In this document: one piece after another, positions 18,254 to 25,164 of the stretch
Numbering within the stretch: position 1 is the stretch's first letter
Layout of the letters: the number at the start of each line of letters is the position of its first letter
Source: Paraburkholderia bonniea
Lineage (GTDB): Bacteria > Pseudomonadota > Gammaproteobacteria > Burkholderiales > Burkholderiaceae
DNA: 64,000 nucleotides
Assembly: GCF_009455625.1 (NCBI RefSeq)
Contig: NZ_QPEQ01000002.1
Span: forward strand, 858,807 to 922,806
Direction: 5' to 3'
Made by a program: the position numbers and the translations under genes
The notes under the pieces: generated by a model
Seen by the model: the letters and a program-made list of their open reading frames with translations, nothing else
The model's database searches: none
Told to the model about the DNA's origin: nothing

Positions 18254-18484
18254 ATGGCTGATGCCGATCTTAAAGCATTGACCGCTCATCCCGAGCAACA
18301 CGCCACCATCCAGCAGATCATGCGCTGGCGACCCAGCCCGAAACCGGGCCGACCGTGGCGAACTCCCACGTTTTTTCCGTGGCTGCGTATCGCCGGCATC
18401 TGGCTTGAGCAGGCTGGCTTCCCGCCCGGCCAGCGCGTGAGAATCGAGGTCGAGCACGGCAGGCTCGTCATCACGCCAGATTGA
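18254..18484 (+). CDS. SymE-like toxin family protein
   Basis: The protein has 76 residues, with a good AAAGGAG ribosome site 13 bases before the ATG. The core FPWLRIAGIWLEQAGFPPGQRVRIEVEHGRLVITPD-like C-terminal half is the SymE/AbrB-type fold (seen from residue ~40). In E. coli SymE is an SOS-induced toxic protein, controlled by antisense RNA and reported to affect nucleic acids. This gene sits at the end of the CDI island, convergent with the last immunity gene, and is followed by a terminator. A second SymE-like gene lies inside the island. Toxicity here is unproven. Confidence 0.82.
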   Translation: MADADLKALTAHPEQHATIQQIMRWRPSPKPGRPWRTPTFFPWLRIAGIWLEQAGFPPGQRVRIEVEHGRLVITPD

Positions 18485-18500
18485 ACGACGCTACAAACGA

Positions 18501-18528
18501 CAAACCCAGCATGAGGCTGGGTTTGTTG
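18501..18528 (+). terminator. Terminator after the SymE-like gene
   Basis: Arms CAAACCCAGC and GCTGGGTTTG with a short loop, 17 bp after the stop at 18484. It may also stop transcription from the opposite-strand CDI island. Confidence 0.75.
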
Positions 18529-18530
18529 CT

Positions 18531-18668
18531 TTAACTGAAGAAGAACTTTCTAACCAGAACGCAGAGAAACACCGTCCAGGACGCGATCATAGCCCCGATA
18601 TAAATTCTCTTTGAATTCGTGCTCATCTTTGCCCATGTCTTATCATCGGGCCCACTTGGCGCGACCAT
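18531..18668 (-). CDS. Putative CDI immunity protein 5 (small membrane protein)
   Basis: The protein has 45 residues beginning MVAPSGPDDK. It starts one base after the stop of orphan toxin module 5, so the two are translationally coupled. It has one hydrophobic segment (IYIGAMIASWTVFLCVLV) and ends KFFFS. It resembles the 40-residue immunity candidate of module 4 in size, layout and C-terminal ending (NIFFS). Position directly after a CdiA-CT and membrane location fit an inner-membrane immunity protein. Function is inferred from context. Confidence 0.6.
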   Translation of the reverse strand: MVAPSGPDDKTWAKMSTNSKRIYIGAMIASWTVFLCVLVRKFFFS

Positions 18669-18669
18669 A

Positions 18670-19527
18670 TCAATTCCCCTTTGATCCTGAGATTGGAACT
18701 GAGTGACTGAAGGGAGAAACGCCGAACGAAGTTGACCCGGGACTCGCAACGCCAACTTCAAGAGCAGTATTTCCGCCACATGCATGAGTAATTGCAAGGA
18801 AGGCGTTCACATCGAACGGCGTGGGAACCGAGATAAATCCCTGAACCCCATCGCCATTCATAAATGAATTTGTCCCTGCGGCAGTTCTATCTCCGAATAT
18901 CCAACCAAACGAAGCTACACCACCGGGTCTTACCGAGATTGATCCAGGATTACTCTGTGTGACGCCTCCGGCTACATACGCAGTTTCGTCATGCAGATTG
19001 ACGCTTAGCCCTGCACTTGCTGACAGCGATCCAGAGCCGATCGTGGCGTAGTCAGGTGCAAGTCCACGCCCATATTCACCAAACCCCGCCGAATAATCCC
19101 CCATGTTGTATCCTGGCGAGAACGGCCCATACGGATCAACCTTCAGCGTAGCCGCCTGAGTGCTCGACGTGCCCCAGCTATACGGCGAGTTTGCGCCGCC
19201 CGTGCTTTGCGTAATCAGGTCCTGCACCGCTTTCGACGGCGTTGCCAGCATTGACGGATCCTGCACCAGATAATTCCCGGTGCTGTCCGTTACCAGCTTC
19301 ATCCCGGCCGTGTCATAAACCGCGCCCGCAGGCGTACTCGCGTTCAATGGCACAACGACGCCCGTCGCAGCGATTTCACCATACTGGCTATTGTTCGCCC
19401 CACGCATGGCGTTCTCGATTTGTGCCGTCGTGATCGGAGAACCATCGGCGTTCATCAGTCCCTGTGCCTTCGCCTAGTCGGCGATCTGCTGCGCTTTCGA
19501 TTTTTCTTGGGGATGCAACTGCCGGTT
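18670..19527 (-). pseudogene. Orphan CdiA-CT module 5, with in-frame stop
   Basis: The frame enters at the conserved junction N-R-Q-L-H-P (from 19527) without its own start signal. It is broken by a TAG (complement of 19474-19476), and then runs open from MNADGSPITT (19455) to 18670. The N-terminal ~110 residues after the stop resemble a CDI entry domain. The C-terminal ~120 residues are Gly/Ser-rich (DYATIGSGSLSASAGLSVNL) and resemble the tip of module 4. It lacks the secretion domains and so can only act if recombined onto a full CdiA; the internal stop would first have to be repaired or replaced. Confidence 0.75.
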
Positions 19528-19668
19528 CCATTGCGTTTGGCTGAATTAGGTTCCATCCGCTTCCTGACCAAACACCACTTGTAGCCCACCCATTGGCGTT
19601 GTTTATAGTTGGCCGGAGGGAGGAGTTAATCCACGAGCCAGTCGCACCACCTCACAAAGGCAAATGAA

Positions 19669-19700
19669 CGGTACCCCCAGCCTTTGCGCTGGGGGTACCG
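19669..19700 (-). terminator. Hairpin after immunity gene 4
   Basis: Perfect 13-bp arms CGGTACCCCCAGC and GCTGGGGGTACCG with a 6-nt loop lie 10 bp past the stop of the module 4 immunity gene. The T-run is weak. Confidence 0.65.
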
Positions 19701-19709
19701 TGGCCTACA

Positions 19710-19832
19710 TTAGCTAAAGAAGATGTTTTTAATAAGCACGTACACGATGAAACCCATCATCGCAGTGAAGCAGCACCACCAGAGGATCTTCTGTATACGT
19801 GTCTTGGGTACTGTCGTTATCGAAGGTCCCAT
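19710..19832 (-). CDS. Putative CDI immunity protein 4 (40-aa membrane protein)
   Basis: ATG at 19832 lies two bases after the stop of the frame-corrected module 4 toxin. The product is MGPSITTVPKTRIQKILWWC followed by a hydrophobic segment and the end VLIKNIFFS. It shares the layout of the module 5 immunity candidate: a short polar N-terminus with Pro and Lys, a single membrane segment, and a final FFS. Because the two preceding toxin tips are also related, the pair probably forms one toxin-immunity family. A longer frame on the same DNA (19729-19914) is out of phase and rejected. Confidence 0.6.
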   Translation of the reverse strand: MGPSITTVPKTRIQKILWWCCFTAMMGFIVYVLIKNIFFS

Positions 19833-19834
19833 AG

Positions 19835-20589
19835 TTACCACCTGACTCCTGTTTTTCCCTGATCTTTCGAGAAACCCCAACCAACAGATGCAGGGTTGTT
19901 TGTTTTTCCAACATTCACACCACTACCAATACCAATAACTGTTGCAGTGCCATTGCCCGGTGACACCATGACGCCACCGCCAAAGCCGCTGTATAACGCT
20001 GATCCGCCTCCGGCATATCCCCCGCAAAGTCGTTTGTCTGACCCGGCTTCACATGGCCAGTATTAAGATAGCCAGCAGAAATTCCGACCCCAGCACCAAC
20101 AGCATTGGGAACACCCATATTCACGCCATAACCAAAGAATGCATTTCCATCCCGAGTAAACGTCCCCCACGCACTGCCCACAAAGTAATCGACCTGGAAG
20201 TTCACAAAGTCCGGCGCGCGGATCAAGCCCGGATTCGAGCCAGTGGTCGTTGGCTGGTATGACAGCCCGCTACCCTGTGCGCCTTTAGCGATATACGCCT
20301 GCACATCAGGATCGCCCGGCCCCAGGCTCTGGGCCCAGACTTGCTGCCCAGCCTTGTTCACGCCATAGGACTGCCACCCGGTTCCATCCTGCGGCTGGGC
20401 GCCAGTGGCTACCCGAACACCTCCCGGCTCAGTCTGGCCATTCACCGTCAGGTCCATCCGTGCCATCTGGTTTTCGATGTCCTGCTCGGTGTACTTGCCG
20501 CCGCTTTCGTTGGCCAGTTTTTTCGCCAGCGTCTGTTCTTTCGCCTTGCGATCCTCATGAAGTTGCCGGTTAAACCGAATCGTCACCAC
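19835..20589 (-). pseudogene. Orphan CdiA-CT module 4, frameshifted
   Basis: The module starts at the junction FNRQLHEDRK (a GTG at 20589 could serve as start) and reads through an entry-domain-like region (TEQDIENQMARMDLTVNG). It reaches a Gly-rich tip, where a frameshift occurs at a G run near 20019-20027. One extra G would turn NDFAGDMPEADQ into NDFAGGYAGGGSALYSGF and continue to a stop at 19835, directly before the immunity gene. The corrected product would be about 250 residues. The 1-base loss, or an assembly error, inactivates the displayed frame. Confidence 0.75.
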
Positions 20590-20676
20590 GCCTTTTGATT
20601 AACGCTCCCCTATTAACGACAAACCTGGCTTCTTAAATTTCCGGATTTGTCGTTTGTGTGTGCGAAAGATAAAGAG

Positions 20677-20910
20677 TTATCGTATCTTTGCCCAAACAAT
20701 TAAAGTAAAAACAATTGCAATTAACACACCTTTTATGACTACCCCCTCCACATTAACCGTACTTAATACCTCAACAAATTCCAGCGATTTGTAACATCCT
20801 TCGATAACAAAAAAACAACCTAGATAAGACGCAAAGACAGAAATAGCCAACATTCCCGGAATCCATATAAGAAGAAGTAAAGCCAATATGGAAAGTAATT
20901 TTTTTGTCAT
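20677..20910 (-). CDS. Putative CDI immunity protein 3 (membrane protein)
   Basis: The protein has 77 residues. Its ATG overlaps the stop of orphan toxin module 3 in an ATGA arrangement. Two hydrophobic segments (LLSILALLLLIWIPGMLAI at the N-terminus and GVLIAIVFTLIVWAKIR at the C-terminus) flank a short loop with two Cys. The gene is AT-rich compared with its surroundings. A membrane-embedded immunity protein suggests that the matching toxin acts on the inner membrane. Confidence 0.65.
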   Translation of the reverse strand: MTKKLLSILALLLLIWIPGMLAISVFASYLGCFFVIEGCYKSLEFVEVLSTVNVEGVVIKGVLIAIVFTLIVWAKIR

Positions 20911-21888
20911 TTATTTGGCCTGAGCTGAGATTGATTACGTTGATAAAGGCCATTAATTCCTTCTTGACCAAACGACCCGCCTATAGAGCCACCAATCGGA
21001 GCAAAGTTATTGGCATTAAGTAAATTCCAGCCACCGTTTCCCCATACACCAGTAGCCGACCAATTGGGCGTGTTAATGGTTGGCCTTAACATCGAATTAA
21101 TGCCAGTCTCACTCAGTTTTCCCAGCCCATAGCCAAAACTAGACAGCACGCCGCTAATAATAGCAGCACCCATTACGCTGTCATTTCTCCCCCGTAAGAA
21201 ATTATTCAGTGCGGTAGTGGTTGCGCCTCCGATGGCATTAACTCCCACATTCCACAGCAGCCCTCCATACGAACCCGCGGCTCCCGTTACAAACGCTCCC
21301 GTAACATCAACCGGATTGATCTTGCCGTTCTGGAGATACTGCGAACCCGCATTGATCCCCGCGCTGATCGTCCCCGTTCCCACCGGTGAGGCCAGCGCTC
21401 CAGTGCCCAGCGCCCCACCTGAACTAAAGATCGGCGCACCCGGCAACGCCGCAATGACACCACCTGTTGCAATCGCACCAGCCCCTGCCGCTGCGCCCCA
21501 CGTGAGTTTTCCGTAGACATCCCGGTACGCCTGCTCACGGTTCACCGAACTGGCAACATCCCCCGCGGCAGGCCGGTTCATACCCGCTCCATTCCCGTCG
21601 TACTGCGCATACATTTCCGGATTGGCCTTCTGCTCCGGCGTCGTATAGAACATATAACCCGGTCCGCTGGCACCATCGGCGGGCAGCATGCCGTGCGCTT
21701 GTCCCAGGAAATCACTGGCGCGTTGGTTCCACGTACCCGGCGAACCGTTTTGAACTTGTAGATTGGCTTGCATCGTCAATTCGTTATGCGCTTGTTCAGG
21801 CGTTAAGCCGTACTTCTTCGCGTATGCCGCTTCTTTCTCGCTGATCCACTTCTTCTCCTCAGGGTGAAGTTGCCGGTTAAACCGGTCC
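20907..21888 (-). CDS. Orphan CdiA-CT module 3 (no start, no secretion domains)
   Basis: The open frame begins at D-R-F-N-R-Q-L-H-P-E-E (21888) right after a stop codon and runs about 325 residues to 20907. The first ~110 residues (EEKKWISEKEAAYAKKYGLTP-like through GPGYMFYTTPEQ) are nearly identical to module 2. The remaining ~200 are unique, Gly/Ala-rich with several hydrophobic stretches, which fits a membrane-acting toxin. The first ATG in frame (21779) gives 290 residues. It is a silent cassette unless recombined onto a full-length CdiA. Confidence 0.75.
21645..21888. repeat. 244-bp direct repeat, copy A (modules 2/3)
   Basis: Nearly identical to 22888-23131, with a handful of mismatches over the 244 bp. 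It encodes the shared entry-domain N-terminus of orphan modules 3 and 2. Confidence 0.95.
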
Positions 21889-21919
21889 TTTTATTTCACC
21901 GATTTTTCTTACATTTTGA

Positions 21920-22213
21920 TCAGTCCATTGAATTTTTAATGCGCCGCTTTTTTACCAAGTAAGCAAAAATCAAATAAGCAGCTTCTACCACAATGGCGAT
22001 TAGCCATAGCAATCGGAAACCAAACAATATGCCGGGGTATCCCAGTCGTTGCGCCTCAGACATTGGCGTCATTCCAAGATTTTCCGCTGCCCATTCGATT
22101 GCCACTGGCACATACATAACGCATACATAGACAATCGTTAGTAAAGAAACGCGCGCTAAAGAACCTCTCCAGCCCGGAGCGCGAAGCAACAAATCAAACT
22201 TATCTGCTTTCAT
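21920..22213 (-). CDS. Putative CDI immunity protein 2 (membrane protein)
   Basis: The protein has 97 residues. Its ATG overlaps the stop of orphan module 2 (ATGA). It has two hydrophobic segments (VSLLTIVYVCVMYVPVAIEW and FRLLWLIAIVVEAAYLIFAYLV) separated by a loop, and a basic C-terminus. No homology is recognised. Context and membrane location support an immunity role. Confidence 0.65.
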   Translation of the reverse strand: MKADKFDLLLRAPGWRGSLARVSLLTIVYVCVMYVPVAIEWAAENLGMTPMSEAQRLGYPGILFGFRLLWLIAIVVEAAYLIFAYLVKKRRIKNSMD

Positions 22214-24597
22214 TTTTGTGCTTCCTTGCCCGGAGCAAATGCGCCGGTACCGCCTATTAGACCACCTCCTGTAGCCCCCGTTAGACCAGGAAGTGGGTTG
22301 CGAACCGCTTGGAATACCGCTGGAATTTTAGGGTCCAGATTTGGAAATATCCAAGGCGTCGCGAGCCTACCAACACCCTGGGTCAAAACAAGACCAATAC
22401 CGTACCCTCCGGCTCCCGCCAATGAGCCAATAGCACCGGCGTAAAGCGGGCTATTTGCTTCCCCGTAATATAAATTATTGAAAATCGTCGTTGAGAAGTA
22501 GCTTGAGCCACCTAAAACCACATTAGAAAAAAATTTGGTGTTTGCCCCAATTGGTCCGGCGATAGCTCCAACTCCACCCGCAAATAGGCTTTGTGCCGGA
22601 CGAATCTCGCCTGTCTGTTGATATTGCACCGCCGCGTCCATTCCGGCGCTAACGCCCCCTCCAATAACTGAATATGCAAGACCTCCAGCACCTGCGGCAA
22701 TGGGTCCCCCAACTAGCAGACTTGCTCCAGTAACTGCTGCAATAACACCACCGCCCATAAGATTGCGGTTTTGCTGTTCTCGGCTCGCGCTATTTTGAAT
22801 CTGCTGCGTGGACGGCTGATTCAGATCGCCGCCATTCGCGTAATACCCCGCGTACATATTCGGATTCGCCTTCTGATCAGGCGTGGCATAGAACATATAA
22901 CCCGGCCCGCTGGCACCATCGGCGGGCAGCATGCCGTGCGCTTGTCCCAGGAACGCGCTGGCGCGTTGGTTCCACGTACCCGGCGAACCGTTTTGAACTT
23001 GTAGATTGGCTTGCATCGTCAATTCGTTATGCGCTTGTTCAGGCGTTAAGCCGTACTTCTTCGCGTATGCCGCTTCTTTCTCGCTGATCCACTTCTTCTC
23101 CTCCGGATGAAGTTGCCGGTTAAACCGGTCCACATTCCCCCCAGCAACCGCGCCCGCATTCCCGCCCACTGCCGCACCTGCGCCTGTCGCAATAGCGTTC
23201 GCCACGATGTTGCCAAGGGCGGTGTTGATGTCAGCACTGCCGGTCGGGTTTGAACCTGCAATTGCAGCACTAATTTCATTCAGCTTGCCCGCTGCAATCG
23301 ATGCGATCCCGGCACCCGCTGCACTACCAGGCGCGTTTCCTCCCGCAAGGCCAGTCACCATTGCCGCTCCCGCCGCCTGCATGCCCGCTCGCGCTGTGCC
23401 GCCTTCCTTCCACGCCTCCATCCCGGCCTGATCGCCGCTCGCCTTTGCCGCGTCGTACTTCGACTGTGCAAAGTCTCCAATCCGCCGTGATACCGCTTCA
23501 CCCGCTGCGCTGGCCGCCGCCATCATGTCTGCCTGGCGCTCGAGCAGGTTGTTCACGTCCGGTAGCCTGGCGATCGTGCCGTTTGTGTTCGACGCGTCAC
23601 GGTTCAGGCTGGTGATGTCCTGTATCTGGCTGGCTGCATCGGTCACGCTGATCGTGCCCGCGCTGATCCCGCTACGCGTGGTCGCGCTGTCGTTGCCGCT
23701 GTCATTCTGGCTCAGCATTGGGGCACCACCGCCGGTGTTCTTCCCCGAGGTATTGCCATGGGTGCTGTAGTTCGCCCCTCCATCGCCAGTGCTCACGCCT
23801 GCGCTGAAGCCGCTGCTCGATGCCTTGTAGTTCGACGTGTTGCTGATATCGGAGAAGGTGAGGGTGCCGGTCGTGAGCGTGTTCTTCGACGCATCAGCGC
23901 TGCCTGCAAGATACGCACCGTTCAGACCAGTATGGCCTTTAACGCTGATGTCGAATCCGCCGTCACCGGCCTGAATACCCGCCTGTTCGTTCACGCCCGC
24001 GTAATTGCCACTGGCGTTCGCGCTGGTGTGGCTGACGCTCGCACTGCCACCGCCCTGGCTGAGCGTAAATCCTCCTCCGCTGCTTTCCTGGTGCGCGGCG
24101 CTCGACATCGTGTCCTGCACGCTCGCGATGTTCAGGTTGCCGCCGATCGTGGCGCTCACCTGGCGGCCGCTGAGGTTCGAGCTAATGATGTTCGTGTCGC
24201 CGCCCGAAATGATCGTCGCGGTGCTGGCTGCGCTCACGTGCGTGTTGTTTTGCGTCGCGCTGTCGCTGCGGCCATTGCCGTGGGCCTTCGACATCGACGC
24301 AGAGATGCCGAAGCCCTGTGTGCCATAGGAGATACCAACGCTCGCGCTGCCAGATTCGTTGCTGCTGCGCGTCGAGCTGGTATCGGTAGTGTTCACTAGG
24401 CTGACCTGATTTTTTGCCGCCAGGATCACGTCGTTCGCGTTCACGTTTGAACCGGCGATTGCCAGGTTGCCGCTGCCCGGCGTGCCGTCACCCTTCGCCA
24501 CCAACGTGGCCGTACCGCCTGCCGTCACATTCGAGCCGCGATGCGTTGTGCTGTCTTCGGCATAAGTGCGTTTGCTGTGCGAACACGTCACGCGCAT
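22210..24597 (-). CDS. Orphan CdiA C-terminal fragment, module 2
   Basis: From about residue 5 the product copies CdiA (SHSKRTYAEDSTTHRG through the FHA-2/pretoxin region to DRFNRQLHP) at near identity, about 490 residues. It then continues with an entry domain shared with module 3 and a distinct hydrophobic, Gly-rich tip of ~200 residues ending APGKEAQK. The start at 24597 (MRVTCSHSKR) is arbitrary; the frame stays open to 24681, but that part is antisense to a SymE-like gene. It lacks the signal peptide and TPS domain, so it cannot be exported by itself. Its long homology to CdiA makes it an efficient recombination donor. Confidence 0.8.
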   Translation of the reverse strand: MRVTCSHSKRTYAEDSTTHRGSNVTAGGTATLVAKGDGTPGSGNLAIAGSNVNANDVILAAKNQVSLVNTTDTSSTRSSNESGSASVGISYGTQGFGISASMSKAHGNGRSDSATQNNTHVSAASTATIISGGDTNIISSNLSGRQVSATIGGNLNIASVQDTMSSAAHQESSGGGFTLSQGGGSASVSHTSANASGNYAGVNEQAGIQAGDGGFDISVKGHTGLNGAYLAGSADASKNTLTTGTLTFSDISNTSNYKASSSGFSAGVSTGDGGANYSTHGNTSGKNTGGGAPMLSQNDSGNDSATTRSGISAGTISVTDAASQIQDITSLNRDASNTNGTIARLPDVNNLLERQADMMAAASAAGEAVSRRIGDFAQSKYDAAKASGDQAGMEAWKEGGTARAGMQAAGAAMVTGLAGGNAPGSAAGAGIASIAAGKLNEISAAIAGSNPTGSADINTALGNIVANAIATGAGAAVGGNAGAVAGGNVDRFNRQLHPEEKKWISEKEAAYAKKYGLTPEQAHNELTMQANLQVQNGSPGTWNQRASAFLGQAHGMLPADGASGPGYMFYATPDQKANPNMYAGYYANGGDLNQPSTQQIQNSASREQQNRNLMGGGVIAAVTGASLLVGGPIAAGAGGLAYSVIGGGVSAGMDAAVQYQQTGEIRPAQSLFAGGVGAIAGPIGANTKFFSNVVLGGSSYFSTTIFNNLYYGEANSPLYAGAIGSLAGAGGYGIGLVLTQGVGRLATPWIFPNLDPKIPAVFQAVRNPLPGLTGATGGGLIGGTGAFAPGKEAQK
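22888..23131. repeat. 244-bp direct repeat, copy B (modules 2/3)
   Basis: Partner of 21645-21888, offset by 1243 bp in the same orientation. Confidence 0.95.
23114..24578. repeat. 1.46-kb direct repeat, copy A (orphan module 2)
   Basis: Nearly identical to 25912-27376 in the same orientation (constant offset 2798 bp). It encodes the CdiA FHA-2/pretoxin region up to the toxin junction. Exchange between the copies would replace the CdiA tip and delete the DNA between. Confidence 0.95.
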
Positions 24598-24856
24598 TTC
24601 CGTTGCGCTTGAGGACGCGCCTGCCACAGCCCACACCAGGGAGCGCGGCAAGCGACCCGTCTTTCCGTGGATGCGGATCACCGATGCGCTGCTCGAACAG
24701 GCGGGCTTCCTACCCGGACAGCAGGTCCTGTTTTCCGTCGATCACCGCTGCGGACACATCACCATCACACCCGATTATGACTACAGGATCGCCAGCCGAT
24801 ACATGACCGGGCAGGAGGCCGAAGCCATGCTGCAACGACGCAGCAAACGCAACTGA
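24566..24856 (+). CDS. SymE-like protein inserted in the CDI island
   Basis: The C-terminal ~65 residues contain the SymE core (PVFPWMRITDALLEQAGFLP, then HRCGHITITPDYDYRI), followed by a basic tail AEAMLQRRSKRN. The start is uncertain: the GTG at 24566 lies at the edge of the duplicated cdiA DNA. The first ~25 residues may therefore be a fusion to antisense cdiA sequence, and the true start may lie nearer 24620-24670. It lies opposite to the cdi genes, exactly between immunity gene 1 and the displaced cdiA fragment. SymE-family proteins are reported toxins controlled by antisense RNA. Confidence 0.75.
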   Translation: MRLLCEHVTRISVALEDAPATAHTRERGKRPVFPWMRITDALLEQAGFLPGQQVLFSVDHRCGHITITPDYDYRIASRYMTGQEAEAMLQRRSKRN

Positions 24857-24866
24857 ACACCCGCAA

Positions 24867-24898
24867 ACAACAACCCCGGCCAGCGTCGGGGTTGTTGT
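24867..24898 (+). terminator. Terminator after the inserted SymE-like gene
   Basis: Arms ACAACAACCCCG and CGGGGTTGTTGT with an 8-nt loop, placed between the SymE-like stop (24856) and the convergent immunity gene stop (24901). It probably works in both directions. Confidence 0.8.
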
Positions 24899-24900
24899 CT

Positions 24901-25164
24901 TCAAGGGAGCATAAGAACCCATTGTGACCGCAGAAGGTTCACCAGTGCTGAGAACACCAAGCTAACCCCTGCTGATGTCGCAAAGCTAATGTCCGGCTCT
25001 TTGTACAACACCCACAGGACCAGCGCCGCCCACAGCAGCATTGTCGACCCCAGCCAATAAATAAATCGCTTCCTTTTTGAACTGTCGGCACTTACGCCGA
25101 ACATAAACCATGTTGCAAACATGGAAGCTAGCGTAATGAACACAACCCCCATTCCAAAGCTCAT
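24901..25164 (-). CDS. cdiI: CDI immunity protein 1 (membrane protein), cognate to CdiA
   Basis: The start MSFGMGVVFI at 25164 overlaps the cdiA stop in ATGA, the usual cdiAI coupling; a longer frame from 25212 would overlap cdiA more and is less likely. The protein has 87 residues with hydrophobic segments near 5-25, 35-55 and 62-80. It should sit in the inner membrane and protect the cell from the tip of the CdiA encoded just upstream. The exact target is not recognised; a membrane immunity protein suggests a pore-forming or ionophore-like toxin. Confidence 0.72.
   Translation of the reverse strand: MSFGMGVVFITLASMFATWFMFGVSADSSKRKRFIYWLGSTMLLWAALVLWVLYKEPDISFATSAGVSLVFSALVNLLRSQWVLMLP

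Noticed and set aside
19729..19914. 61-codon minus-strand frame after orphan module 4
   Set aside because: It is out of phase with both the corrected toxin end and the better-supported 40-aa immunity frame.
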